Below, piece after piece: positions 36,401 to 48,068 of a stretch of 64,000 nt of DNA. Both the position numbers and the translations under genes were made by a program. The notes under the pieces were generated by a model that was not told where the DNA came from, did not search any database, and worked only from the letters and a program-made list of their open reading frames with translations. The DNA comes from Schistocephalus solidus (taxonomy: Eukaryota; Platyhelminthes; Cestoda; Diphyllobothriidea; Diphyllobothriidae), in assembly GCA_017591395.1 (NCBI GenBank), contig WEDG01007164.1, positions 124,001-188,000 of the forward strand. The letters are read 5' to 3'. The stretch's first letter is position 1. Each line of letters starts with the position of its first letter.

Positions 36401-37539
36401 TGATCGCTTTCTGTCTGTTGTATGTGTGTGCTTTTTTCTGGCATTTGTGTAGGTAATCATGGAAGATCTCGTGAGCCATAGGAATTTAAATGTCTCATGA
36501 TAGTTTCGTTCAGTTTTCTTTCAACGCAAACCGGATATTAACTTACGCAAGTAAGTGAGTATTAGGTCTTGAAGGAAATGCTTGGCAAAACGCATCAGTT
36601 TGGCTTGTTTCAGTTTTCTTGTACTGAATGCGCTCGTCTGGAGAGCAATAAAAACTAAATATTTTAAATGGCTGTCGTGGGATGCAGTTTGTTGGTCAAA
36701 TTTCTGGTTCAAATTTGATTGCCGTTTGGTATTTTTGTGAAACGCATATCCGACTGCATGCAAAAAAGCCTATATGCGTTCACTGGGAGGAATGTACTTT
36801 TGCTGCGATGAATTTTATAGCTATTTTTTGCTGCATCTTTTCAGAGATTAAAGAATCATGTGCACATTTCTTTTTATAATGCACATATTTCCTAACTTGT
36901 GGATCAGGAATGCGTTCTGTGAGTGCCAGTCAAATGCCATGCTATTTTTGCTGAAAAAGAGTACGTTCTGTCAAGTAATAGTTGGTCATTTACTGATAAC
37001 TTTACATCAATGACTTGCAGCGTCAGAAAAAATGTAAAACTTTTTGAGTTAAATGTTTTAATTTTGTGGAAAGTGAGCTGGCCATACGACTACTCGGCAC
37101 AACTGGACCTGGAACGCCTCTGGTAATGATTCTTTTCAGTGGTTTTGTTACTGTAAATTTAGTTGACCTGCACATTATTTAAACACGAAATGGAATCATC
37201 AACAAATTCTCATGTGACACCAGGCCAAAGCTAACTAAATCACCTGACTTAACTCGTGAAATCAAAAGAATTTAATAAGAAATACTTAATCGCATGTACA
37301 TCAACCAAATAAATAATGCGCAATGTATACATAAATGAACATGAGCAGTAAATATCTAAAGGAACATTTCATTTTTATAAGCAAAACTTCTCTGAAAATA
37401 ATTTAAAGTGCCGTGAAACCCCATATCAGATAAGGGACTTCGGTTACCTGAAGTATTGCACATACCCCTGTTGATGCAGGCATCTGGAAATATAAAATGG
37501 CATGCCAATATCCCAGAGCTAAACCGGCAAGGCCACGAA
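33491..37539. other. AT-rich DNA with scattered short open frames
   Basis: Frames of 80-116 codons occur at 33,723-34,019 (+), 34,488-34,838 (+), 35,146-35,403 (+), 35,312-35,563 (-) and 36,222-36,479 (-). None carries a recognised domain or a convincing pair of splice sites, so none is called. Two stretches about 200 bases apart (34,480 and 34,680) share 'tattattggtgt' and 'gcactat', perhaps an old local duplication. Confidence 0.35.
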
Positions 37540-37635
37540 TCCATGGTGCAAAGTACTTAAAACGTTTGGGTGGCTGGTGATGGCTAATAAGCTTAGGATG
37601 GCCAGTCCAGTCTCTGTCATCTTCGTCGGGATTTT
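37540..37635 (+). mobile_element. SINE-like repeat, copy H
   Basis: Body 'ggtggctggtgatggctaataagc' followed by 'ggccagtccagtctctgtcatcttcgtcgg'. A trace of the head precedes it (CCATGGTGCAAAGTAC). Confidence 0.6.
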
Positions 37636-38589
37636 TCATCGGTCTATACCCTGAATTTTCTAAGATACTAAAACGTAACCGACGTATACGTGGACAATGT
37701 TATCCAAATTAAATTGGCAAATAAAAACATGCCGTCATTGCAGAAACGTCAGTCACCTAAATTAGCTAAACCTGGATAATAGTCACCGCTTACAGGGAAA
37801 ATACTCCAATTATTTGACACTGCTGACTAAAGCCTTTTCACCCTACGTATATAGAAAACTGAATTGTAAACAATATAAAGTTTAAGTGTTGTCTGTCTCA
37901 TTAAGAACTGGAAGATCGTTATTTCAGGAACTTTTCTTGTGTCTTTTATAAGTGATTGGGTAGATGAGTATCGCCTTTCCTTGGTGCTAAAGCTTTATAT
38001 CCTAAAAACGGTAAAGTATGTTTAGATAAATATGGACTGTAATGAAAATTTTTAGTATATAGTAGAAGGCTCTTCTGTGAAGCGCATTCAGATATTCCTT
38101 CTCAAAATATGCAGAATGATGTGTAAAGTTTGGTCTTCGATGCCCTATGGGCTTTCAAATAAAAGTAATCTTGTGTTAAATCGGCACAAAAAATAAAGCC
38201 AAAGGAATTTACACCAGTTTGCCTCCATGATGTTGAATTAAAGATGTTTACAAAAGTATTTTGCCCATGTTTTGTAGCTGGAGGAATGTGTGGACTTTAG
38301 TTAACGCTTCAAAAATTTCTGACATCGTACAAAGACCAGCCAAATGTTTGAATTATATTCCCGTTCGTTACCTCAAAATTAGTTCTTTTCATAGAAAACT
38401 CATTAGCTTGACGACAATGAAGCCGGACGTAAGCAAAATTTTTTATAGTCACTTTACCACTCGTTTTCTCCTGCACCTTGACAACCTATCTTTTTTAGTG
38501 GCCCTTAATTTGTGAAGCCACTTCCGGGATTAACATTTTACCAAAGAATAAATTGCATCAAAAAGGTTTCAAGCACCCACTCCTATAGA
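37636..38589. other. AT-rich DNA, no recognised gene
   Basis: A plus-strand frame of 84 codons at 38,261-38,515 has no recognised domain, start context or splice sites. Nothing else seen. Confidence 0.4.
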
Positions 38590-38995
38590 GCGTTGATTCT
38601 GGGAATCATACGTCGCTGGAAGTGGGCTTTTGAAATTGAGCCGGCACCTTTTCTGCTCCATATTCGCATGTGAATCCTCTTAAATGTACGTCGGTTGGCC
38701 TATTTCACCAATCATATATCGAATTTTAACCCTTTTTGTTTATTCGATCAACAAAAATGAGGTCATCAGTGCAAGACGCTGGCACCGTTTTTAAAAAGTT
38801 CGATTTGGTCGATATTTTGAGACGCATTCAAGGATGATTCTTCACGATGTCAATGTATGCATTCTTCGGCCATTCGTTTGTGATCTTTCGGTGTTGTGTG
38901 GTTTGTGTGCCCAACCTTATTCACGTTGAATGGAGGACATTGTTTGCTGAAAGTTTGGGAATTTTACTTTCAAAATCAAGCGTAGCTTTCTCTCA
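38590..38995 (-). repeat. Dispersed repeat R2, copy 2
   Basis: Reverse-complement partner of 28,290-28,620, about 10 kb away. Reading on the minus strand it runs from 'gagagaaagctacgctt' near 38,990 to the AGGATTCACATGCGAAT and GGAGCAGAAAAGGTG words near 38,660 and beyond. This copy holds about 75 extra bases between two CGTGAA words and appears the more complete one. Confidence 0.65.
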
Positions 38996-39959
38996 TGAAT
39001 ATAACCATAAAGCCTTTGATTTTACGGTCATCATATTTGTTCGTGACATTTACTTCGCGTATTAGGAGGTCAGGGTTTTCCACTCACAAACTACCCAAGT
39101 GTGTTATAGACATAAATCCTTAAGTGTCCTTCTGCCATCTGCTCTTACCCCAGTAGTCTAGTCAACAGATTATCAGGATTTTGTGCCACACTTAACAAAA
39201 AGTTGAAGATTATTATTTTATGGAGCCGCCATGAAACCACTTAATGGCATTAGAAATGACGCGAAAAACAACACTACGGTATGAATAGATAGCATTAGAT
39301 ATGAGGCAGAAATCGTCAGAGTTTATGCCTGCGCCTCAAAGACGGCACAAAATTGTGCAGACACAAACACAGCTTAGATATTTCGGAAATTTGTTTGCAT
39401 TATCCAATAAGATAAGAGTGAAGAAATTTTTCTGCTTAATCAGAAACCACCTAACACACACCAAGCAAAGCACCAAACAGGTGGCCTTTAATCAAGCGCA
39501 AACACAAATGAAGTATAGATACTAATTATAAGTTGGATGGAAAAAAGCATTTTGTGATATTTTTTTATTTGAACGAAGGGTTTAAAATTTGTAAAAAATG
39601 ACCATGCTAAATTTTGTTTGGGATTTAATGCATGCACTTTAAATAGGATAACAAAGCGCAAAAACGTTTTAGAAACTTCCAGGACACTTTCATCTTCACA
39701 TGTTTCAAAAATCGAATTAGTAAGGCGTAAAGTAATGAAATCGTGCCTCAAAATAAGTGGCAGTTTCAAAAAGATATGCCTAAATTTGAAATAATTATTT
39801 TCATTCCTGTGTGTTCACTGCGTCATCGGGCATGCAAGAATAATTTCTGTCAACATTGGAAGTAAACATGTTGCAGGATTAAACGATTTGATAGAACAAA
39901 TTGCCAGCGTTTTCTAAGGTGGTTAGAAAGTTTCCATTCTCTGCAGACGAACATTACCG
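38996..39959. other. AT-rich DNA, no recognised gene
   Basis: Two imperfect repeats of 'gcattagaaatgacgc/gcattagatatgaggc' lie about 50 bases apart near 39,245-39,310. A minus-strand frame at 39,488-39,769 includes TNSIFETCEDESVLEVSKTF but lacks a clear acceptor. Confidence 0.35.
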
Positions 39960-40104
39960 ACTTAGACCAGGGCAACTTAAATGGCTATTTCTGGCTCAGC
40001 AGCTGTCGTCGGCCAGCCATACCCAACCGCAGGTGCTGCAACACCCAAACTCGAACCCAAGACCAGGTGATTAGATTTAAAACGCTTTAACCCTCTGCAC
40101 CATG
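39960..40104 (-). mobile_element. SINE-like repeat, copy I
   Basis: On the minus strand the head reads 'ggtgcagagggttaaagcg' (A-box-like), then 'ctggtcttgggttcgagtttggg' (B-box-like), then the body 'ggtatggctggccgacgacagctg' and 'gagccagaaatagcca'. Immediately to the right (40,110-40,163) lies the family tail in plus orientation. Confidence 0.65.
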
Positions 40105-40109
40105 AAATC

Positions 40110-40163
40110 ATTTTCTTGGCAATGTTCATCTGCCTATAATACTAGCCACTGTGTAGCTGCTGT
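40110..40163 (+). mobile_element. SINE-like tail fragment in opposite orientation
   Basis: Reads 'ttggcaatgttcatctgcc', then 'tactagccactgtgtagctgctg', which is the reverse complement of the tail of copy B (CCAGCAGTCACACAGTGGCTA). It abuts the head of copy I, the same head-next-to-inverted-tail arrangement seen beside copy B. Confidence 0.6.
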
Positions 40164-41399
40164 CTGGACAATAGATTGGGCCCCAAGACATAACGTGATG
40201 AGTGACTACCGTTCACGGATCGGTGAAGCGTCCATACGGTTTTTTCAACCCGTTTGATCATTTATTTCTGAATTTTAGCAACATGTTCTCTAGTAGAGTG
40301 ACAATTTTCCTTCTGCTGACTACGGTGTCTACTGGGCCTCATAACACGCTGTCGCTTACAGTCTTTCCTCACTCTTCCAAATTTATTCGAAGCTTCGCGT
40401 CTCGGGTGCACATTTTTGAGTAAGGCAGAAAAGCCTAGCGAGTGCCGGAAAACAATTTGTTTTATTCTTAGTTTCAGAATCCGTACAAAGGTCCATCGTC
40501 AGAGAAAGCATTTTAAAAAAAAAACAGAAAAAGCCACCCTAATAAGACTCTAATCCAATTATCGGTTTATGGTGCAGGTCTGGAGGGGACTGCGCATCCG
40601 GAAAAATTTATCATTTGGCTGATTTCCCATGTAAGGGTCAGGCATCCTTCAATTCTAAGCTCATCGTTTTTCTGGTCTAGGCGATTACGTTGATGGCTGC
40701 AAAGTTGAATTCCTGGTCCTTATCGTACGTATAGGCAGCCATTTGCTCAACCAGCTTATGTTTATGTATGTGCTATCTGAACATGGGGCTAGTCTGACCT
40801 GTGTAGTTACATAACCAATTTGACCACGGTAGGCAGTACAAAAAATCCTTTGCTCACTAACATTTAACTGGTTTATCATTTTTCATGATCTTGCTACGTA
40901 TGTTGCAATGGTCCAGCAAAACTTTGTTTGGCCTTTTCTGAGACTTCAGTGTTATCTAGAAGAGCGTGTTCTCTCGCTGTTGCTGCTATCACTAACAATA
41001 TATTTCTGCAAGAGTTCTAATTCTCAGAGCATAAAACAAACTGGTCCAGGATTTAACACTCTTTCTCTTCACTTCATGACTCTGTGATGATACTGGGTAC
41101 AGTTCGGTGATGAGGAGAGAGTTTGACGTATGTTGTGCACGGATGCGATGACTACAATCTAATGCATGCACAAGTCCCCTCCATACGATGTCAGTGTTGT
41201 GTGGCACACGGTGCATTCAGTCATAAACGACGTCCAACTCTCAGTGAACCGGAATTAAAAAACACACTTAAACTAAAAAAGTGGATATGCATTAATTCTC
41301 TCCTTTGCTGGGTCTATTTTACTCCAGCGCTTCGTTTTTTGAAAAAAGTACAATGGGCGTAGAAGGTATCATTAATTGAAATAAAGAAAGTGTATGAAT
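40164..41399. other. Unclassified DNA
   Basis: Somewhat less AT-rich patches (40,180-40,420 and 40,990-41,250) with short open frames but no recognised domain. Possibly eroded retroelement sequence next to the PLE tail relic at 41.4 kb. Confidence 0.3.
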
Positions 41400-41480
41400 A
41401 GAAGGTGTTGTAGCTAGAACAAGAGATTTATTTGCCAGACGTTTCGGCCTAAGGAGCTTTTGCCATGTTAGTTATACTAA
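41400..41480 (-). mobile_element. Relic of a Penelope-like element tail with half a hammerhead motif
   Basis: On the minus strand the sequence reads AGCTCCTTAGGCCGAAACGTC followed by TGGCAAATAAATCTC. The core GGCCGAAACGTC has the same GAAA-C-GUC arrangement as the hammerhead-like motifs at 60,986-61,027 and 62,238-62,279, and the context is typical of PLE 3' ends. The first catalytic box (CTGATGA) is eroded to ACATGGCA, so no activity is expected. No coding sequence could be linked to it. Confidence 0.5.
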
Positions 41481-42041
41481 CTGAGCGAGTAATGATTTAA
41501 AATTTATTCTAATTAAGTTAAAAGTGGAATCAAACTACGTGGTTGGTGTCGTGTTTTTCAATGCCGGTGTATTAAGAATCTTCGGACCCCTGCACTAAAT
41601 TACGACTTCTATGCAACTTACATTGAACATCAAAATTCATAGCGATAATAACAATGATATATATATTTCGTTATATCATGTATTGGCGCTAGATTGAGTT
41701 TCTATGCTCACATCGATTCCTGACCGTTGCACCAATACGAACCTAGCCCAAACTTAAATTTCTTTCATAATGTAAGGGAAACACCAGTCTACTTTGTTCT
41801 TACCAGTTTTCATTATGAAACGTTTTTACTTTCAGGGACGCTAATCGTATTTCTTGTGTTAGTTTTCTTGAAATACAAACTTTTTAAATATATATGGGTG
41901 GCATTTGTTATGATAATCACAGATGTTCGATTTTCCTGCTTTACCGTATAAACAAGCTATTATTTTGCAGCACATCAACAATTGGCAAAATAGTTTTTAA
42001 ATTTGAGGAAGGGATTCTTATAAGGTTTGGATCTTATAATT
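41481..42041. other. AT-rich DNA, nothing recognised
   Basis: Only short A/T-rich frames; no repeats or exons recognised. Confidence 0.4.
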
Positions 42042-42314
42042 TTATTGGCCACTTAAAAACTGCCTATTTATCACATCTTTGAGGAGTGCATAGTATTGTG
42101 TAATCAGAACCCTGTTGGGTCTTTCTCTGCGTATACCAGCACAAATAGCTAAGACTTGGACTGAAGCCTCTGCAAAACACCGTAGAAACAGCATATCAAA
42201 GGCCCGAAAAACGGACGTCCGAGATAGGGCATCCTCACATTTGAACAGAAGGGGATTCAGTTTCAGATAGCCTGTTCGTTCAAACACGAAGGCGAGAGAG
42301 TTGAAATAAAGCAT
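42042..42314 (-). CDS. Candidate ORF, unknown 90-residue protein
   Basis: Minus strand, true ATG start (gaggagATGc) and TAA stop, 90 codons. The composition is less AT-rich than its surroundings and the amino-acid usage is balanced: MLYFNSLAFVFERTGYLKLN, then EDALSRTSVFRAFDMLFLRC, and near the end LITQYYALLKDVINRQFLSG. No domain recognised. About 150 bases upstream on the same strand (42,463-42,648) another open stretch contains LRQQDQELSEAKAPELQGHT; both may be pieces of one eroded gene or element. Confidence 0.3.
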   Translation of the reverse strand: MLYFNSLAFVFERTGYLKLNPLLFKCEDALSRTSVFRAFDMLFLRCFAEASVQVLAICAGIRRERPNRVLITQYYALLKDVINRQFLSGQ

Positions 42315-42648
42315 CTCCTCAGCAGATGCTCTGCTGGTTTGCAGGCAAGCTGATTAAACACCAGTTAATTAAGGGAGAGTGTTAGTCATGTCGTGGATGA
42401 TTAATTGATTGTTTAAGAAAACCGCGTCAACAATTGTCTTACTAGGTCAGACATCGTTGATTTCATACACTGCTTGACGGGTAGGTGAACATACAACTTC
42501 TAGTATGACCTTGTAGCTCAGGAGCTTTGGCTTCGCTCAACTCTTGGTCCTGCTGTCGTAGTTTCACATCCCGCCGAGGCCACCCAGGTTGTTGCAATTT
42601 TTTAATGAATAGATGCGTTCTCAATTTGTTTTCTAAAATATGTTTCAT

Positions 42649-43202
42649 AGAAGATCTAATTAGAAAGTGGAAAAATTGTGTAACACCAGGATATACAATC
42701 TATGAAAACTTGGCCGGAAGAATTTTAGAGGACTTGGTATTACTCGGTGTCCACATTTGAAAAGCAATTTTAAATATTTTTTCCATATTTGATCGACGTT
42801 TGCTTTCCAACATTCCTACTGAACGATGATCGAAAACTTCTTTGGGAAGTTGATGTGTATCCTATTACTTTTCAAGAGAGCTAACAATCATAGCATTAGC
42901 ATGCATGCAGGTATCGGACGATTTCCTATTATCGATGTTATTAGGGGCATAAGCTGCTAACTGCCAGACTATACAAACTGGGTACGATGATTTATCATCG
43001 GGAACCATAGCTCTCAACTGTTTTCTTCATAAAACATTGACTTAGAACACCACATAAAAGACCTGTTATTAAGAAATAAGCATGCACGCGCAAAGCAACA
43101 CTTTTGGTGATGTTCTAGAAAGCTATTTCGTCTGAAATACAGTATGAGGTTTTATATACAAGCTGTAGGGTTCCAAGAAAGAGGTAGGGAGTTGCGCAGG
43201 CG
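42649..43202. other. AT-rich DNA, nothing recognised
   Basis: No exon or repeat family recognised up to the TATA-like site at 43,203. Confidence 0.4.
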
Positions 43203-43210
43203 TATAAAAG
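43203..43210 (+). promoter_or_regulatory. Candidate TATA box
   Basis: TATAAAAG in a less AT-rich context (ttgcgcaggcg upstream, acagctcac downstream), so it is not just background A/T. A transcript starting about 30 bases on would lead into the candidate first exon ending at 43,442. An ATG at 43,259 opens an 17-codon upstream frame (MYYRLKLLVSLLNLSNC), which could be an upstream ORF or be removed at the GTATGT there. Confidence 0.3.
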
Positions 43211-43437
43211 ACAGCTCACTTAAAAGGCCTTCAAAGTAGGTTAAGCCAACAGCTGTCGGTATGTATTACCGATTAAAATTGTTAGTTAGCTTACTGAATT
43301 TGAGCAACTGTTGAAGTTGGGGAAGCATTATTTGTCTTATATTAATTGGCAGACAGGAAACGGCACAGAGAGGAAAGAAAGGAGAATTTGTTACACACAA
43401 ACAAAATTTAGCATGGAACTCTTACAAAACTGAAAAG

Positions 43438-43652
43438 ATGAGGTATGTAAAACGGATCTTTTCAGTTTAGCAGTTCATTTTTTCTAATTTTATGTTACTT
43501 TATTTTCGGGTTTTCATGCAATTCTAAATTTTAGCGATGTTGTTTTGAATTTTGTGAAAAAAAAGCGGAAGAGTTTGATAAAAGCTGCCACTGCATTCAG
43601 AAAAGTTAAAAAACTTCTTGGCAGTATTTATTATACAGTTCCTATTAAAAAC
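43438..43652 (+). CDS. Candidate first coding exons of a small basic protein
   Basis: ATG at 43,438 is followed after two bases by GTATGT, a good donor. The matching acceptor is 'ttctaaattttag' at 43,534, giving a 92-nt intron. Joined in phase, the frame begins MSDVVLNFVKKKRKSLIKAA and continues FRKVKKLLGS to 43,652, where another GTATGT donor follows. The N-terminal 40 residues are rich in lysine and could form a basic helix. Possible next acceptors are at 43,792 (attattgcag) and 44,000 (tattttcag); each leads to a stop within about 20 codons. No family recognised; the whole model rests on splice-site appearance. Confidence 0.25.
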
Positions 43653-46600
43653 GTATGTTTCGGAGTAAGAGTTATCAACAATATTTTTTTTAAAAAATTT
43701 AAGTTACTAAGAGACTTGGTGAAAACTGGAACAGTTCATTTTTCTTACTACTCGACCTTATAATTCTCCTGCTGTCTAATGCATTATTGCAGCTTATTCT
43801 GCTTTGTTAAGCTATAAGAATAACACCTGCAAAAATAGACGCATTATTATAGAATTTTAATTTTACCCTTTATGTCTTTAACAAAGCTCAAAAATTCAGA
43901 TCGTCATCATATTACGAAAGCCTAACGTCAAAACATTATAACTTATAAAATAATTGCATGACTTTATTTGTGAACATAGAAATTCAGTCTATATTTTCAG
44001 GTGGAAGTAAGGACAATAATATCCTTAAACTTCAAGTTATTGAAATTATCGTACAATTAATTACGCTTGAAAATATGCTAAGGACATTAATTAAGCCTGT
44101 TGGTTTGTTTATTACAAAAATATTTTGCCTGAAATATTTTAATTTGTTGCCAATCTGGTAAAAAAAAACAAAAATATTGCAGGCCATATTTTATGACCGT
44201 TATACAATTGAGAAGTTTTTATTCGTGTCCTGATGGTGCTTTCGAGAAAGAACCGGAACGTTCACGCTCATAAGCTCTTGTTCCAATAATCGCGCCACTT
44301 GCACAAATACTTTTATTTCGTGCAGACCCTTTTCAGTTTTTTGCTAAAGTTGCTCAGGTGCCAAACTGTGAGTTAATTAATTATGAAGAAAGAGATATGG
44401 TCATGCATTGTAAGTTTTTGGTGTGGAGAGAATCATTCAAGTTTTCAATCAAGACTGTATGGTGTAGGCACTGTACTTGAAAAATTTTGTTCTGCACAAG
44501 CGTCTATTTTTACTCTGTTAGATTTTAGCCCTATTATTCGATGATCATTTTATTTAATCAAGGAAACAAATACTCATTTTGATTGTTTTGTTGGATTGGT
44601 ACAAAATTTGCCATTTTAAATAAAATTAAGAAATCTGAAAGACTGAGTGCAGACGTACATATTGATTGAAGCTAATAAGCCAGCGTATACTGGTTCATTT
44701 TTAAGCGAGAAACAAACTGTCATTTAATGAATATCCGTTTCAGTGGTTCGTTATCCGTATGATTGTTTTTCTCAAAAGGAATAGCAAATTGATCCATTTT
44801 CTAACATTCTTTACGATTGACATAATTCAACATTTTTGTGCTTGCTGTTTCTTTCTGTTAATTTTCGACCTGTCCCTTCTTTGGACTATCTTCATGGTAT
44901 ATTGAGCAGTGCTTATTTTACCGTAACGACGTTTGCAATGGAGGAAAGTGTAAAATATCCCATGACATCATTTTAAACCAAGGTTTTATTTCTTCATTTA
45001 TTTACTTTCTTGGTAGCTAGGAATTGGGAAGCACAATTAATGAATAGTTTTGAATGCATCTAAATTGCTGAGGTGATAGATATTCTCCTGGCGCGCTTTA
45101 AGGGGGTTTTTGTGTGTATGAATGTCCAACGGAGACAACAGTCATCATGTCAAAATAAGATAAGCGGGAGTTATTTACTTTGGATTTACCTTGCATGAAA
45201 TGTTTGTCCTTAGGGGAGTTTATTTATTTTTACTCAAAAAATCATGTTACGGATTACGTAAAGTTAAATAGAACAGCAATCGTTTGTCAATCTGTCTTCA
45301 GCATGTTCAGTGAAGGGGCTTGCTAGTATTTAAGCATGGCTTTCACATGTAGACTTTCTGATTCTGTGATGTAATTATCCTGGCACTTATCTTTTAATAA
45401 AAGTACTTGCACTATAAATTAAAAATATAAATAGATAATTGCCTTACCAAAGGCTTTAAATCGCGTTTCTTTTTATAAGCTATCTGAGTGTGTGCAATAT
45501 TTTATTCCAGGCTTGTTTCCAGCTGTCACTAGGATTTATCGTGTTACCCTAATACCTCCTGCTGTTTTCCATTCATGCCTGCCTCGTATTCCTAAACATA
45601 TTTTTTCTCTGAAAATATTTGTGTTATTAAACGAAAAACGCATGCTTACGATTGGGCTTCATGCATTTCATCGTAAGAGGAAGTAGCAACCAATACTTTC
45701 ATATTTCATTTCAGTTTGCAAAATTGCATTGCTATGCCACTGTCTAAACAACTATCTCTACCTGCCTTTATATCGCCAAAATTTACTTGGCTTGTTTGAG
45801 CACCAAAAGCTCTACTTATCAGTTTCTATCACCACATTCTTTGTGTGCTTGTTGTTTTGAGAGTACCTTTTATGAAAACTTCACACCATATTACAATTTA
45901 GTAAACATTTTTGAAATTCTGGTTCTCAGTAATTATATTAGTAGGCGTGCTACAATCACAACGGGTGTTTCCTCATTTTAATGTTAAAGAGCGACCCAAT
46001 AAACTTGTCACCAAAATTGATTTTTTACGGTAGGCCATTAAACACAAAAACGATGGGATATACAGGGGAAGCGTGAAAGATTTTCTTCAAGCAATAAATT
46101 TGAAATGTAGGAGAGTCATTCAAATTTCAAACACCTTCAATCCCAAACACCACCAGCTGCTGGAAGACCTCAACTGACATATGTTGTGTTTCTTTTTATG
46201 CACCAAACAAAACTTATAGTCAAAGCATGTCAATTGCTAAATGAATTTTGACTGATTTAATTGAAAACGATTAATTTTTTTCAAATGGGATAGCACTTGA
46301 AATAAACGTATGCTAATAATGTCACAAAAGTGTGTTTCGATGATCATCCCAGTTGAACTCGCGGTGTTTTAGTCCAGCATCCTCAAAACACACTTTGGAA
46401 TTTTTTTCAAAACATTTTACGTGCATAACATTTGTTTTGATGCCTACTCCAAAAGAAAACTATATCTTGGTTGCAGGCCTAAAAATACTTTATTCCTTCC
46501 TAAGCTCAATCCACTGATAAACAGCCATTTTAAAGTAATTCAATTTTATATTTCTGATTTACTACAAACCAACCAAATGCAATCTGAAAATGTCCACGTT

Positions 46601-47967
46601 TATGGTTTTTGTCTTATTGCAAGACCAACATGGAGCCTTATTTATCATCTTCCGTCTACAGGCGTATGAAGACGGTGAAGCTCGTTTTTTGCAAGCGTCG
46701 GGGTGTCATCCCACCTAACTGTTCCTAATGCTCCTCTAACTGAAATGTTCTCCCAGAGACTAAGAGTGGAACCGTAAATTTTAATATCTGAGAGTTTTTA
46801 TCTGTTGACCGAAGGGCAAAGGTTCAGGCTACAAAATCTTTTTCTCTTATAGCTGCATATTTTTGATTTTATTATTTTTCAGAACGTCTTCTTGTTTTGA
46901 GCGCTTATTTAGCCAATTGGGCACGCGTTTTTCTAGTAATAGAAGTGCGTTATATATCACAACCAAGAGTGGTGAGTATTATACAAATAAAACCTTTAAC
47001 TTCGCTACCGAAATGATCAAAGAGATGATTATTCGGCAATAAAAAGTTTGAAACACAAGTATTGTGTTTGTAATACAGTTTGCACCGATATCTACATGGA
47101 CTCTCTTTCCATCTTTTTTACTACGTTCACAATTTTATATCTGTTTTTGTGCTGGCCAAGAATTTGGTAGCCTTCTATATTTAGGGTTTGCTCATCACCA
47201 TTATCATCGGTGTTTGTGATGGTTAGTTAGACCGGGAGTAGAACCAGTCAGGTTAACATAATTTTATTTCTGCAATTGTGTCTGTTTCTGCGTTATTATC
47301 AACCCATCTGAGAATGTTCAGTGGCTATGGATAGTGAGGAAGCGGTCGTTGTTTTAAGTATTTCTTATTCAGTAACCCTTCTCGGACACTTACCAAGTAA
47401 CTCTGTATGGTGGCCTAGCACAGGTTTGGAAAATCCCCAGGTGAGCTGTGAATATGGTCTGCATTACAAAGGACATATTTCGTGCAGGGCACAACTAGCG
47501 TTCTCTCTTGTCTCCCAACTCCAAAAAAATGGTTTTATCAATATCCTACTCCTCTATTGGGAAAAAAATATTTGCACACACGTATGATACCGTTTTCTAA
47601 TGGTAATTAGACTGCCGGAAATTCCATGTGGGAAAGCTTGGCTGAAACATTCACACAGCCATTGTATAACTAGATAATTTTGGTCGTGATGGTTCTGTTT
47701 TTTGATGCGGCTTGGGATTTCGCTTGTTTGTGGATTCCGCACATTCAAAATTCTTGTGAAGAAAATCACTTTAATTACCCTTTCTGAAATCTAGGTAACA
47801 CATTGCTGGGGGAACTAATTTATCAAGATGCACCTGTGCCCCAATTAGGAAAATGAGACTCACTTAGTAGCACTTTTTTCAAAGTTTAGCTTTACTGGGT
47901 TTAGAAGGTCAACTTAACTGTTCGCTCCGTTTTTATACGATTCGCTGGACGAAAGCATATGTTTTAC
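43653..47967. other. AT-rich DNA, no recognised gene
   Basis: Short A/T-rich frames only. A slightly less AT-rich frame at 47,321-47,587 (+) has no recognised domain. Confidence 0.4.
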
Positions 47968-48068
47968 TGACAAGCATTGCCTCTGAGACAAGATCCGGAC
48001 GATGATGCCCCCAGCCTCCTCAAAACAGTTCTCTTGGTATTGTGTATTGTAATTACTAAAGGCCTGCT
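47968..48068 (-). CDS. Candidate small internal exon, unknown protein
   Basis: Minus strand, acceptor 'attaaattatcag' before 48,068 and donor GTAAAA after 47,968. Encodes about 33 residues including YQENCFEEAGGIIVRILSQR, with much less A/T-biased codons than the surroundings. Starts in phase 1 and ends in phase 0. No domain recognised; could belong to a long minus-strand gene with the other candidates. Confidence 0.25.

Noticed and set aside
36222..36479. Possible fourth PLE tail: 'cagatgaaaatgtatttattg' and 'gaaagccgagtatttc' on the minus strand
   Set aside because: It has only a vague resemblance to a PLE ribozyme end (CAGATGA for CTGATGA, CCGAGTATT for CCGAAACGT), and no nuclease sequence is linked to it.
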